DNA of 64,000 nucleotides. Source: Desulfatitalea tepidiphila. GTDB lineage: Bacteria; Desulfobacterota; Desulfobacteria; Desulfobacterales; Desulfosarcinaceae. Numbering within the stretch: the stretch's first letter is position 1; every line of letters begins with the position of its first letter. The stretch spans positions 2,170,001 through 2,234,000 of the forward strand of contig NZ_BCAG01000003.1 of NCBI RefSeq assembly GCF_001293685.1. The letters run 5' to 3'. A model generated the notes under the pieces. That model did not search any database, had not been told where the DNA came from, and was given only the letters and a program-made list of their open reading frames with translations. This document shows, piece after piece, positions 8,100-18,475 of this stretch. The translations under genes and the position numbers were made by a program.

Positions 8100-9146
8100 A
8101 TGAACGATAACAGCAACAAAGTGATGAGCGCCAGCGAAGCGGTCCGCCGCTTCATCCAGGATGGAGATGAGTTGATCATCGGCAACTACACGGTCGGCAC
8201 CTGCACCGAATTGATCTACGAAATCTGCCGGCAGAACAAAAAGGGTTTCACTCTATATTCCCAATCCGGAATTCTCGACGTGGACATTATGGTCAACGCC
8301 GGATGTGTCGACCGCCTGGTCACCACCTACGTGATGCGTTCGGGCGGCAAGGCGGGCGGCGGGGCCGTGGAGCGCGCTCTTCAGGCCGGCACCATCGAGA
8401 TGGAGGATTACACCAACTTCAACTACAACGCGCGCCTGGTGGCCGGCATGCACGGGCTGACATTCATCCAGGTGCTGGAAGGGGTGATGGCCACCGACCT
8501 GTTCCGCAAGCGCGGCTTCATGGGCGAAGACAAATATCGGGTCATCAAATGCCCCTATACGGGCAAGGAGATCCTCACCGTCCCGGCCGTGAACCCGGAT
8601 GTGTGCATCGTGCACGTTCAGCGGGCCGATAAATACGGCAATGCCCAGTACTGGGGAGCCCTGGGAAGCGTGGCCGCAGCGGCCCTGTGCAGCAAACGCA
8701 TCATCGTCTCGTGCGAGGAGATCGTCGAGCACGACGTGGTGCGCCAGAGTCCGCATTTTACCATCATCCCCGCGTTTCGCGTCAACGCCGTGGTCGAAGT
8801 GCCCTGGGGCGCGCATCCGACGGAAGTGCTGGGCCACTACAACCGCGACCAGTTCTTCTATGGCATGTTCACAAAAGCCAACACCCGGGCCGACTCTGTC
8901 AAGGCCTGGATGGACGAATGGGTTTACGGCTGCAAGGACCGTGAAGCCTACATCGACCGCTACGCCGCCAAGTTCGGTATGGGCATGCTCGATCGGCTGC
9001 GCGCCAGGGCCTTCTATTCCGCCCCGGCCAACTATGGCGCGGCCTTTACGTCGGCCTGGGATGAGAGAGGCCGGGAGCGCTCCATGGGCCTGACCCTGGA
9101 GGAGATCGAACAACGCCTGGCGGAAAGGGGGATGCTCTATGAGTAA
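8100..9146 (+). CDS. CoA-transferase subunit A (family I, glutaconate CoA-transferase type)
   Basis: 348 residues. Matches the alpha subunit of family I CoA-transferases of the glutaconate type (GctA): MSASEAVRRFIQDGDELIIG at the start, then SGGKAGGGAVERAL and VHVQRADKYGNAQYWG. It transfers CoA between acyl-CoA and a free carboxylate with the beta subunit encoded next. The start at 8100 has GGAG 8 bases upstream; an in-frame ATG at 8070 overlaps the IclR stop (ATGA). The 3' end overlaps the B-subunit gene by 8 bases, indicating translational coupling. The acid substrate cannot be read from sequence; the adjacent TAXI-TRAP importer suggests that it is taken up from outside. Confidence 0.9.
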   Translation: MNDNSNKVMSASEAVRRFIQDGDELIIGNYTVGTCTELIYEICRQNKKGFTLYSQSGILDVDIMVNAGCVDRLVTTYVMRSGGKAGGGAVERALQAGTIEMEDYTNFNYNARLVAGMHGLTFIQVLEGVMATDLFRKRGFMGEDKYRVIKCPYTGKEILTVPAVNPDVCIVHVQRADKYGNAQYWGALGSVAAAALCSKRIIVSCEEIVEHDVVRQSPHFTIIPAFRVNAVVEVPWGAHPTEVLGHYNRDQFFYGMFTKANTRADSVKAWMDEWVYGCKDREAYIDRYAAKFGMGMLDRLRARAFYSAPANYGAAFTSAWDERGRERSMGLTLEEIEQRLAERGMLYE

Positions 9147-9963
9147 AGGATACACACTGAATGAACTGTTGATCATCACCTGCGCCAAGGAGATCAAGGA
9201 CTACCAGAATGTCATCCTCGGGGTGGGCCTGCCCACCACGGCCGGCGCCCTGGCAAAGGCGCTCTTTGCCCCCCACGCCACCTTGATGATGGAATCGGGG
9301 ATCATCGATTTCGAACCCCTGGTGCCGCTCAACCACATCGCCGATGCGCACTCGTGCCGCGGATTTTCTTACGCCACCGATCTGTTCACGGCCTTTACCA
9401 TGACTTATCGCGGGTTTGTCGATGTGTGCTTTCTCGGTGTGGGCCAGATCGACAAGTTCGGAAACCTCAACACCACCTGCATCGGCGATTACTATCATCC
9501 GACCCTGCGACTGCCCGGTTCCGGCGGCGCGGCCGATTTCATCGCCTATGCCAAGAAGACTGTGCTGACCCTTCGCGGAGGCCAGTTCGTGGAAAAACTG
9601 GACTACTTTACGTCGGCCGGCTACCTGGACGGCGGCGACAGCCGGGACCGGTCGGGACTCTTCCCAATAGGGTCGGGTCCATCCATGCTGCTCACTACCA
9701 AGGGGGTCTTCCGATTCCATCCGGAAACCAAGGAGATGTACCTGGCCCAGATTCATCCCGGTGTCACGGTCGAAGATATCCGCAAGGACGTTCCCTGGGA
9801 TCTGAAAGTATCGCCCGATCTCACCCAGACCGACCGGCCGACGGATGAAGAGATCGAATTCGTGCGGCGGTTCGCCCCCACGGAAAGCGTGGGCCGCAAC
9901 CTGCGCACCGAGCTGGCCATCGAGCATGCGCTCAACAGAGCCAAAAGGAGAGGCAAAGCATAA
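9139..9963 (+). CDS. CoA-transferase subunit B (family I, glutaconate CoA-transferase type)
   Basis: 274 residues, beta subunit of the preceding CoA-transferase. The catalytic glutamate of family I enzymes lies in a conserved ESG/ENG turn; here it is Glu52 in MMESGIIDFEP. Further family marks are GLPTTAGALA and the FLGVGQIDKFGNLNT motif near residues 99-113. Starts at ATG 9139 inside the end of the A-subunit gene. Followed after 27 bases by the TAXI-TRAP binding-protein gene with a strong Shine-Dalgarno sequence, so uptake and activation are probably co-expressed. Confidence 0.9.
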   Translation: MSKGYTLNELLIITCAKEIKDYQNVILGVGLPTTAGALAKALFAPHATLMMESGIIDFEPLVPLNHIADAHSCRGFSYATDLFTAFTMTYRGFVDVCFLGVGQIDKFGNLNTTCIGDYYHPTLRLPGSGGAADFIAYAKKTVLTLRGGQFVEKLDYFTSAGYLDGGDSRDRSGLFPIGSGPSMLLTTKGVFRFHPETKEMYLAQIHPGVTVEDIRKDVPWDLKVSPDLTQTDRPTDEEIEFVRRFAPTESVGRNLRTELAIEHALNRAKRRGKA

Positions 9964-9990
9964 ACACCATCAAAAAGAGGGAGGGGAAGT

Positions 9991-10959
9991 ATGAAGACAT
10001 TTATGAAATGTACCTTAATCGCGGTGGGTTTGATTTCTCTTGTGGTTATCGGGATGACGCAGCCGGCGGTCGCCGCCGACGAGCGCCTGGCCATAGGCAC
10101 GGCCTCCACGGGCGGCACCTGGTATCCCCTGGGCGGCGGCGTCGCCAACATGATCAACACCCATATCAAGGGATACTACGCGGCCGCCCATCCTTCGGGG
10201 GCATCGATCGAGAATATCCGGGCGATCTCCAAAAAGCAGGATGCCCTGGCGCTCTCCATGCCGGACACAGCGTTTCAGGCTTACCAAGGCCTGGAAGCCT
10301 TCGCCAAGAATCCGGTCAAGGAGCTGCGCGGCCTGATGTCCACCTATCCGATTGACATCCAGTTCTACACCCTGGCCAACGGCAAGATCAAAAGCATCGA
10401 GGACCTGAAGGGAAAGAAAGTCGCCGTGGGCGCGCCGGGCAGCGGCACCGAGGCCATGGCGCGCTACGTGCTCAATGTGTTCAAAATGACCTATGACGAT
10501 ATCGACGAGCAGTTCCTCTCCGCCACCGAAACGGCTGAAGCGTTGAAGGACGGCAACATCGACGCCGGCATCGTGACCCTCGGCACGCCGGCGCCGGCCT
10601 TAATCGATCTGGCCACCCAGCGGGACATTCTCTTCTTGGACATCGAACCTGGCATCGCCGAAAAAATCAACAAGGAGTTTCCGGCCTACTTTCCAACCAC
10701 CATTCCGGCCGGCACCTATAAAGGCCAGGACAAACCCCACCACACGCTTTCATGGATGGGGATCTTCGTGGTGCACCAGGACATGAGTGAAAAACTGGCC
10801 TATGACATCTTGAAGGCGGTCTTCGATCACAAGGCGGATTTGGATAAAATTCACGCCCAGTTCAAGAACATCACCCTGGAAAACGCGGTCAAGGGGATGC
10901 CCATTCCATTTCATCCCGGGGCCGAAAAATTCTTCAAGGAAAAAGGTTTGATCAAGTAA
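9991..10959 (+). CDS. TAXI family TRAP transporter solute-binding protein
   Basis: 322 residues with a Sec signal peptide (hydrophobic core about residues 9-24, cleavage likely after PAVAA). The mature start GTASTGGTWYPLGGG is the signature of TAXI (TRAP-associated extracytoplasmic immunogenic) binding proteins; AVGAPGSGTEAMAR and WMGIFVVHQDMSE are further typical stretches. It captures a carboxylate ligand in the periplasm and passes it to the fused permease encoded two genes downstream. Ribosome site GGGAGGGG lies 6 bases before the ATG. Ligand unknown; neighbouring CoA-transferases argue for a short organic acid. Confidence 0.95.
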   Translation: MKTFMKCTLIAVGLISLVVIGMTQPAVAADERLAIGTASTGGTWYPLGGGVANMINTHIKGYYAAAHPSGASIENIRAISKKQDALALSMPDTAFQAYQGLEAFAKNPVKELRGLMSTYPIDIQFYTLANGKIKSIEDLKGKKVAVGAPGSGTEAMARYVLNVFKMTYDDIDEQFLSATETAEALKDGNIDAGIVTLGTPAPALIDLATQRDILFLDIEPGIAEKINKEFPAYFPTTIPAGTYKGQDKPHHTLSWMGIFVVHQDMSEKLAYDILKAVFDHKADLDKIHAQFKNITLENAVKGMPIPFHPGAEKFFKEKGLIK

Positions 10960-10960
10960 C

Positions 10961-11485
10961 ATGCACCGTGTTCCACCGGACCGAAAACACCTGAAACGCA
11001 GAGGCCGCCGGTCGATCCGGACGGCGGCCGCGGCGATCCTGCTGTTCGCCATCACCCTCTGCTTCCCGGTCGTCGGGTCGCGGGCGCATTCCGGACTGCG
11101 GCTGGAAGTGACCGCGTGCGATACGGGAGACGTGCTGCTGCGGATGGAGGTCACCGCGGGGGCAGAATTTTCCGTCTGGTTTCTGCACTCCTATGACCGG
11201 GCCCCTTTCGAGGAGCACTATCGCGTTCTCGGCCGCGAGCACATCCGTTTGACCCATATGACCTTCAAAGGCAGCCTGAACGGCCAAGGCTTCGTCCTGG
11301 GCACCTATCGGTCGCTGCCGGATGGTTCCGCGGAACTGGCCGACATCGATCAGGAACTCGAACGGGTCACCTTTCGTCTGGGGTCGCCCGATATGGCCGA
11401 TCACACCCTGTCGATTGGCGGACGGCGGCTGCGCCTTCTCGACTACGCGGAGGCCGGCACGCTGCTTTGCATCCGGGTGAGATAG
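10961..11485 (+). CDS. DUF1850 domain-containing protein of the TAXI-TRAP system
   Basis: 174 residues, beginning one base after the TAXI binding-protein stop codon. A basic N-terminus and hydrophobic segment (about residues 20-42, AAAILLFAITLCFPVVGS) form a signal or anchor; the rest is a beta-rich domain with the FxHSYDRAPFEEHYRV pattern typical of DUF1850. This family almost always lies between TAXI binding proteins and TRAP permease fusions; its function is not established. The invariant context (binding protein, DUF1850, permease) makes an accessory role in transport likely. Confidence 0.85.
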   Translation: MHRVPPDRKHLKRRGRRSIRTAAAAILLFAITLCFPVVGSRAHSGLRLEVTACDTGDVLLRMEVTAGAEFSVWFLHSYDRAPFEEHYRVLGREHIRLTHMTFKGSLNGQGFVLGTYRSLPDGSAELADIDQELERVTFRLGSPDMADHTLSIGGRRLRLLDYAEAGTLLCIRVR

Positions 11486-11531
11486 AAAATGGCACGCAAG
11501 GCGAAACCGCCGTAGGGATGGGAGATAGAAA

Positions 11532-13433
11532 ATGGAAGTGACCAAGGAAACTGACAATCGAATCTCGTTGATCGCTCAAATCGTCCGGATCGTGGCCATT
11601 GCCATGGCCGTGTTTCAGATCTACACGGCCCAATTCGGCCTCTTTTCCGCCTTGGTGCAGCGCTCGATCCACCTGGCCTTCGCCTGCACCCTGGTATTTT
11701 TGATCTATCCCTTGAGCAAGCGCTTTGCCGAGGCCTATTCCTGGCGGCTCCGCATGATCGATTGGGGACTGGCGGCCGTGGCCATCACGACGCTCGTTCA
11801 TCTATCCATGACCTACAAGACCTTGGCCATGCGCGGTGGGGAAGCTTCCACCGCGGATCTTTGGCTGGGGGGGATCCTGCTGCTGCTCGTTCTGGAGTGC
11901 ACGCGCCGGCTCATGGGCCCGGCCCTGCCGATCATCACCCTGATCGCCATTCTCTATACCCTCCTGGGCGACCGGATCCCGGGCATGTGGGGCCACTTTC
12001 CCATCGATCACGAACAGTTCATCAGCTACCAGTATCTGACCACCGAGGGACTTTTCGGCATCCCCCTGGGCGTGAGCGCCAGCTTCATCTTCGTCTTCAT
12101 CATGTTCGGCGCGTTCCTCGTCAGCTCGGGCACCGGCGAGTTCTTCATCAAATTCTCCAACGCCCTGGCCGGGCACTTTCGGGGCGGGCCCGCCAAGGTC
12201 GCCGTGGTGAGCAGCGGTTTCTTCGGCACGATCAGCGGATCGGCCGTGGCCAACGTGGTCAGCACAGGTTCCTTCACCATTCCATTGATGAAAAAGATCG
12301 GTTACCGCGGGGTCTTTGCCGGCGCCGTGGAATCGGTCTCCTCCACCGGCGGCCAGTTCATGCCGCCGGTCATGGGCGCCGGCGCTTTCATCATGGCCGA
12401 CATGCTCGGCGTGGGGTACCTGGAGGTGGTCAAGGCGGCCATCCTGCCCGGCGTCCTCTATTTCCTGGCGCTCTTCTGGATGGTGCACATGGAGGCCCTC
12501 AAACTGGGACTGCGCGGGCTCAACCGCGAAGAACTGCCGCCGCTGTGGGCCACCATCAAGGCCGGCGGCCACCTTATGATCCCGGCCTTTCTGCTCATCG
12601 GTTTTCTGATCATGGGCTATTCGCCCATGAAGGCCGGCCTATGGGCCATCATTTCGGTGTGGGTGATCAGCGCCATCCGCAAGGCCACCCGCATGGGATT
12701 CCGGGCGGTCCTCAACGCCATGGAAAAGGGCGCCACCGGTTGCCTGGAAGTGGCCCTGGCGTGCGCCTGCGCCGGCATCGTCATCGGCTGTGTCACCCAG
12801 ACCGGCCTGGGGCTCAAGTTCTCTGGGCTCATCATCGATGCGGCCGGCGGCAACCTGATTCTGTCGCTGATCTTCGTCATGTTCGCCTCGATCATCCTGG
12901 GCATGGGCCTGACCACCTCGGCCGCCTATATCCTGACCGTCATCCTGGGCGGACCGGTGCTCATCGAACTGGGCGTCAACCCGCTGGCCGCGCACATGTT
13001 CGTCTTCTACTACGCCTGCTTGTCCACGGTGACCCCGCCCGTGGCCCTGGCCTCGTTTGCCGGCGCCGCCATCGCCGGTTCCAAGCCGTTCGCCACCGGC
13101 TTCGAATCCATGCGCCTGGCCGCCGTCGCCTACCTTGTGCCCTACTTCTTCGTCTTCAGCCCGGAGCTGATCTGGAAAGGATCGCTCGGCGCCATCGGCC
13201 TGGCCGCCTTTTCGGCCACCATCGGCACCATCGCCCTGGGTTCGGGATTGATGGGGTATCTCGTGGACCGGTTGAACTGGATTTTCCGCTTGCTGCTGCT
13301 GGCGGCCGGCGTGGCCCTCATTCAGCCGGGCTTGTGGAGCGATATCTTCGGCGTGATCGTGCTCGGCGGGCTGGCCCTCTACCAGCGCTGGCAGGGCCGC
13401 AAGACAGTTTCAGCGGACGCCGTAACGATATGA
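11532..13433 (+). CDS. TRAP transporter permease, TAXI-associated 4TM/12TM fusion
   Basis: 633 residues, almost entirely hydrophobic. The N-terminal ~170 residues carry the small 4-helix (DctQ-like) part and the remainder the 12-helix (DctM-like) part, the fused form usual for TAXI systems. Typical large-subunit motifs are GTISGSAVANVVSTG near residues 236-250, SSTGGQFMPPVMGAGAF near 270-286 and STVTPPVALASFAGA near 497-511. It imports the ligand delivered by the TAXI binding protein using a sodium or proton gradient. Same strand and direction as the CoA-transferase genes on both sides. Confidence 0.95.
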   Translation: MEVTKETDNRISLIAQIVRIVAIAMAVFQIYTAQFGLFSALVQRSIHLAFACTLVFLIYPLSKRFAEAYSWRLRMIDWGLAAVAITTLVHLSMTYKTLAMRGGEASTADLWLGGILLLLVLECTRRLMGPALPIITLIAILYTLLGDRIPGMWGHFPIDHEQFISYQYLTTEGLFGIPLGVSASFIFVFIMFGAFLVSSGTGEFFIKFSNALAGHFRGGPAKVAVVSSGFFGTISGSAVANVVSTGSFTIPLMKKIGYRGVFAGAVESVSSTGGQFMPPVMGAGAFIMADMLGVGYLEVVKAAILPGVLYFLALFWMVHMEALKLGLRGLNREELPPLWATIKAGGHLMIPAFLLIGFLIMGYSPMKAGLWAIISVWVISAIRKATRMGFRAVLNAMEKGATGCLEVALACACAGIVIGCVTQTGLGLKFSGLIIDAAGGNLILSLIFVMFASIILGMGLTTSAAYILTVILGGPVLIELGVNPLAAHMFVFYYACLSTVTPPVALASFAGAAIAGSKPFATGFESMRLAAVAYLVPYFFVFSPELIWKGSLGAIGLAAFSATIGTIALGSGLMGYLVDRLNWIFRLLLLAAGVALIQPGLWSDIFGVIVLGGLALYQRWQGRKTVSADAVTI

Positions 13434-13515
13434 AGGATGTGAAGGTTTAAAGAGTAACCTCGATTGGCATATAGCGACAGATCCAACCCGTTCATTTCAA
13501 CAAAGGAGCAGACAC

Positions 13516-14910
13516 ATGGAAAACGCCCGACTGGCCGAAGAGTACCAACGCAAGCTGATATCCGCCGAAGCCGCGGCCGGGCTCGTTCAATCCGGGATGA
13601 GCATCTTTCTCGGCATTTCAGCCAACATGGCCCACATCGTCGACAAGCACCTGGCGCGGCGCAAGGACGAATTGCGCGACGTCAATGTTCAAACCTCGCT
13701 CGATACCTCCGAACACGAGTTTCTCAAGGCCGATCCCGAAGGCAAGGTGTTCAAATGGCACAGCGGCTTTTTTCTGCATTCGGTCCGAAACCAGGTGGCC
13801 GCGCGCGGCTGCGGGGTCTATTGGGCCCAATCCTGGCACCTGGCGCCGGGCGTGATCCGCGAACAATCGCAAAAAGATATCTCCTTCATCGTCACCGCGC
13901 CCATGGATGCCCATGGCTACTTCAACTTCGGCCTGTCAGTGACCGAGCTCCAGGCGTTCTGCGAAGTCTCTAAAAAGATCGTGGTCGTGGTCAAGGAAGA
14001 CATGCCCGTGGTGTGCGGCGGCCAGGAAGAGGCGATTCACATCTCCAAGGTCGATCACATCGTCGAAGATCGCGAGTTCAAGACCTTCTGCCTGCCGACC
14101 GTGCCGGTCAAGGAAGAGGACCGCATGATCGCCCACAACATCGTTTCGGCCGGCCTGATCGGCGACGGCACCACCTTGCAGATCGGCATCGGCGGACTGC
14201 CCAATTCGGTGCTCGATGCCCTGGTCGATGCCGGCGTCCACCACCTGGGCATCCACTCGGAGATGCTGACCGACAAGATGTACGATCTGATCGAGGCCGG
14301 AGTCGTGGACAACACCCGCAAGAAGGTAGACCGCTACAAGTCGACCTTCTCGTTCTGCCTGGGCAGCCGCCGGCTGTACGATTTTCTGGATCGCAACCCC
14401 ATGTTCGCCTCCTACCCCGTGGACTACGTCAACAATCCTTTGATCATCGCCCAGCAGCCGCGCATGTTCTCCCTGAACACCACCATGCAGGTCGACCTGA
14501 TGGGCCAGGTGGCCTCCGAACAGGTCGGGGGCGAGCGGCCCCGCCAGATCAGCGGCACCGGCGGCCAGCTCGACTTCGTCATGGGCACCATGCTCTCCCA
14601 CGACCGCGCCGGCGTGAGCGTGCTGGCCCTCTACTCCCAGTACAAGGGCCGGTCGCGCATCGTGCCGATCCTTGAAAAGGGCACCAACGTGACCGTGCCG
14701 CGCTCGCTGGTGGATTACGTGGCCACCGAGTGGGGCCTGGTGCGATCGAGGGGCTTGTCGATCAATGAACGCGCCCAGGCCCTGATCCGCATCGCCCATC
14801 CCGACCATCGCGAAGCGCTGATGCGCCAGGCGGTGGATGCGGGATTCGTACCCTACCGCCACACAGCAGGCGACAAACTGCCCCGCGGCGTGATCAACTG
14901 CCGCGATTAG
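13516..14910 (+). CDS. acetyl-CoA hydrolase/transferase family CoA-transferase (4-hydroxybutyrate CoA-transferase type)
   Basis: 464 residues of the family that includes 4-hydroxybutyrate and butyryl-CoA:acetate CoA-transferases. The catalytic glutamate is expected in GIHSEMLTD, here at about Glu249, and the CoA-binding glycine-rich motifs GIGGLPNSVLDAL and SGTGGQLDFVMG are present. Ribosome site AAAGGAG lies upstream of ATG 13516. It is unrelated in fold arrangement to the GctAB-type pair upstream, so this locus has two independent CoA-transfer activities. A plausible arrangement is that one activates the imported acid and the other recycles CoA from a pathway intermediate (inference). Confidence 0.92.
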   Translation: MENARLAEEYQRKLISAEAAAGLVQSGMSIFLGISANMAHIVDKHLARRKDELRDVNVQTSLDTSEHEFLKADPEGKVFKWHSGFFLHSVRNQVAARGCGVYWAQSWHLAPGVIREQSQKDISFIVTAPMDAHGYFNFGLSVTELQAFCEVSKKIVVVVKEDMPVVCGGQEEAIHISKVDHIVEDREFKTFCLPTVPVKEEDRMIAHNIVSAGLIGDGTTLQIGIGGLPNSVLDALVDAGVHHLGIHSEMLTDKMYDLIEAGVVDNTRKKVDRYKSTFSFCLGSRRLYDFLDRNPMFASYPVDYVNNPLIIAQQPRMFSLNTTMQVDLMGQVASEQVGGERPRQISGTGGQLDFVMGTMLSHDRAGVSVLALYSQYKGRSRIVPILEKGTNVTVPRSLVDYVATEWGLVRSRGLSINERAQALIRIAHPDHREALMRQAVDAGFVPYRHTAGDKLPRGVINCRD

Positions 14911-15035
14911 CCGTTTCGTTCACATAGCCCGATTTCCCGGCCGGGGTTCGGACCGCATTTGACCCGGCCCGGGAGATGGGCAAGGCCTGTCCCCGACCCC
15001 TGGCATTCACAGTGGGCTTGTGATATTTGCATGGC

Positions 15036-15940
<905 letters not shown>

Positions 15941-15944
<4 letters not shown>

Positions 15945-16732
15945 GCCGCATTCAGCTGTCCGCCATATCGACCCGCTTCCGCCACATCTGGTTCCGGAAC
16001 CTGATCACCTACCGCCGCATCTGGCGGGTCAATTTTCTCGTGCCGCTGCTCGAACCCGGCTTCTACATCCTCGCCTTCGGCCTGGGATTCTCGGGCCTGA
16101 TCGGCGCTGTGGATTATGCCGGTATGCAACTGGCCTATACCCGCTTCATGGCCCCTGCCCTGGTGGCCACGGCCTGCATGTGGAACGCCTTTTTCGAGAC
16201 CACCTACACCTCCTTCGTGCGAATGTACTACCAGAAGACCTTCGACGGCATTCTGGCCACGCCCATGAGCATGGAGGAGATCATCGTTGCGGAAATCGTC
16301 TGGGCCGCCTCCAAGGCCGCCGCAGCCGTGGCGGTCATGCTGGCCGTGCTCATCCCCATCGGCTATGCCAACTTCCCCGGGGCGCTCGTTTGCATTCCCA
16401 TCGCTTTCCTGGGCGGACTGGCCTTTGCCGCCATCGGCATGTTCTTCACAGGTGTCATTCCCACCATCGACATGTTCAACCTGCCCATATTCTTGTTCAT
16501 CACCCCGATGTTCCTCTTCTCGGGCACCTTTTTTCCAGTCTCGGGCATACCCGATTGGGCCGGCATCTTCACGCTCATCTTCCCGCTCTACCACCTGGTG
16601 GAGTTGATGCGCTTTTTCTGCATCGGCGCCATGGAGTCCGATCCGCTTCTCAATCTTGCCTACCTGGTGGGATTCACTGTGCTCTTCGGATTTCTCGCCT
16701 TGCTGACCATGAAGCGGCGGATCATCAAGTAG
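15941..16732 (+). CDS. ABC-2 type transporter permease (NodJ-like)
   Basis: 263 residues with six predicted membrane segments and an ABC-2 type architecture. Conserved features: FLVPLLEPGFYILAFGLG near the first helix, ETTYTSFVRMYYQKTFDGIL in the first cytoplasmic loop (the region that couples to the ATPase), and the late helix ITPMFLFSGTFFPVSGIPDW. The start at 15941 overlaps the ATPase stop (ATGA). Works as a dimer with the preceding ATPase in export or outer-leaflet translocation of an unknown compound. Confidence 0.92.
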
Positions 16733-16826
16733 CACGGCGTCATCGACTTCCCGCAAACCGCGCCTCGGACGGCACAATCGATTGCTTGCTCCACTGTTGA
16801 TGAACCCGTAAAAGTCGCAGATGCGT

Positions 16827-16949
16827 GATGCCGGCGAACGCCGGCATCCAGAATATATTGAAAATACTGGAGCCCGGCGTTCGCCGGGATGAGGTGAAAA
16901 GCGAATTTCGGACTTCTTAGGAAGCGTCATGCTTTTGGGCCGCTTCCTA
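16827..16949. repeat. cluster of inverted repeats in a 500-bp gene-free stretch
   Basis: The gap 16733-17232 contains no gene that I can support. It holds three hairpins: GATGCCGGC-gaac-GCCGGCATC (16827-16848), CCCGGCG-tt-CGCCGGG (16873-16888) and TAGGAAGCG with CGCTTCCTA (16918-16949, 14-base loop). The first two, separated by a short AT-rich spacer, resemble the GC-palindrome pairs of dispersed intergenic elements in related genomes. At 16985 an 18-base match (CTTTTTACGAATCCATCA) to the flank of the 128-bp repeat copy near 46.68 kb is seen in reverse orientation. One or more hairpins may also end transcription of the ABC operon. Confidence 0.65.
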
Positions 16950-17232
16950 TGTTCAAATGTTTCGCCGCGAAACGGGGCAAGCCGCTTTTTACGAATCCAT
17001 CACTGTTGGTTCTGCACAAAAGTGCACTCCGCGATGACCAAAACAGCGCACATTTTCATCACGCCGGATGGTATCGCATGGGCCTTTGAATAACGGTAAC
17101 GCTAACCCAATGGAACAATACTGTAAATTTCATCACCGGATCATCCCTCGATCATGGTCCGGTTTTTGCTGGTCCCAAACCGGAGTCATCAGCAAATCCC
17201 GTTAGGAACCCATCATCCAGAAGGTAGAAAAC

Positions 17233-18378
17233 TTGATCAGAAAAACCAAGTGGCTTTGGTGTGCGATAGGTGCCGCCCTGTTGTTGATCCTGCCATGGGG
17301 TTGCGGCTCCGGCGGTTCGGGCGGCGACCCGGAACCCTCTTCCGGTCAGACCATCTATTTCCCGCCCGTCAATCCGGATGGCGGCCCACCGGCCGGCAAT
17401 CCGGATGGAACGGCGCCTATCCCGGCCGGCGCAGGCCTGGCGGACGTGTCTTTCCCCGATCACATCATCGGGACCGGCACACCTGAAAGCTGCACCGCCG
17501 ATGCGTTCATCGACGCCGTTGCCCAGGGCGGCATCATCATATTCGACTGCGGTCCCGATCCGATCACGCTCACCCTCGACGAACCGGCCAAGATTTTCAA
17601 CGACGCCGATCCCGATATCGTCATCGATGGCGGCGGGTTGGTCTCCCTCAGCGGCGGCGGACACACCCGCATCTTGTACATGAACACCTGCGATTACGAT
17701 CAGAACTGGACCACTTCCCATTGCCAGGATCAGGATCACCCCCGGCTGACCGTGCAGAACCTCACCTTTGCCAATGGCAACGCCGCGGCGGAAACCGAAT
17801 ATGACGGCGGCGGCGCCATATGGGTGCGCGGCGGGCGCTTCAGAGCGGTCAACTGCCGCTTTTTCAACAATGTGTGCGCGGACACGGGCCCGGACGTCGG
17901 CGGCGGGGCCATCCGGGTGTTCGACCAGTATCAGGATCAACCCGTATACATCGTGCATTGCACATTTGGCGGAATCGATGGATTCGGCAACGTCGGATCG
18001 AACGGCGGCGCCATCAGCAGCATCGGCGTCTCCTGGACCATCATCAACAGTCTCTTTTCCTACAATCGCGCCATCGGGTACGGCGCCAACCCGGCCGATC
18101 CCGGAACACCCGGCGGCGGCAGCGGCGGTGCCATTTACAACGACGGCAACACCATGACACTGAGCGTTGCCGGCACGCGCATCGAATACAACGAGGTCAA
18201 CGAACACGGCTCGGCCATCTTCTTCGTCACCAACGATCATTCCGGCAACATCGTCATCGACGATTCGGTGATCACTGACAACATCGGCGGTTCCTGGTAC
18301 CCCGTTTACGACGGCATCTCCATGCACGCTGACACGGATATTTCGGTGACCGGCTCGTTGATCGAAAACAATTCTTAA
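17233..18378 (+). CDS. secreted lipoprotein with right-handed beta-helix repeats
   Basis: 381 residues. A lipoprotein signal peptide is visible: basic MIRKTK, hydrophobic core, and Cys24 after LPWG. A Gly/Pro/Ser-rich linker (about 25-70) leads to a domain with recurrent short beta patterns and many Asn/Gly turns (GGGAIWVRGGRF, GGGAIRVFDQ, NGGAISSIG, GGSGGAIYNDGN), typical of parallel beta-helix proteins such as choice-of-anchor Q or pectate-lyase-like surface proteins. Start TTG 17233 is preceded by AAGG about 9 bases upstream. It likely lies on the outer membrane; no catalytic residues are recognised. An 8-bp inverted repeat (TCCGGTTT/AAACCGGA) precedes it at about 17157-17183. Confidence 0.75.
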   Translation: MIRKTKWLWCAIGAALLLILPWGCGSGGSGGDPEPSSGQTIYFPPVNPDGGPPAGNPDGTAPIPAGAGLADVSFPDHIIGTGTPESCTADAFIDAVAQGGIIIFDCGPDPITLTLDEPAKIFNDADPDIVIDGGGLVSLSGGGHTRILYMNTCDYDQNWTTSHCQDQDHPRLTVQNLTFANGNAAAETEYDGGGAIWVRGGRFRAVNCRFFNNVCADTGPDVGGGAIRVFDQYQDQPVYIVHCTFGGIDGFGNVGSNGGAISSIGVSWTIINSLFSYNRAIGYGANPADPGTPGGGSGGAIYNDGNTMTLSVAGTRIEYNEVNEHGSAIFFVTNDHSGNIVIDDSVITDNIGGSWYPVYDGISMHADTDISVTGSLIENNS

Positions 18379-18475
18379 AATGCGTCTGATCCGGGGATTA
18401 GCTTGGCATAATTAGCCGTTCGCACCCTCCATTTTTTTGATTCTTTCCGACCGGCCGGGGACTACCGCACACCTC

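Noticed and set aside
11762-13450. 562-codon open frame on the plus strand overlapping the TRAP permease
   Set aside because: Out-of-frame shadow, Arg/His/Pro-rich without membrane segments, while the other frame is a clear permease.
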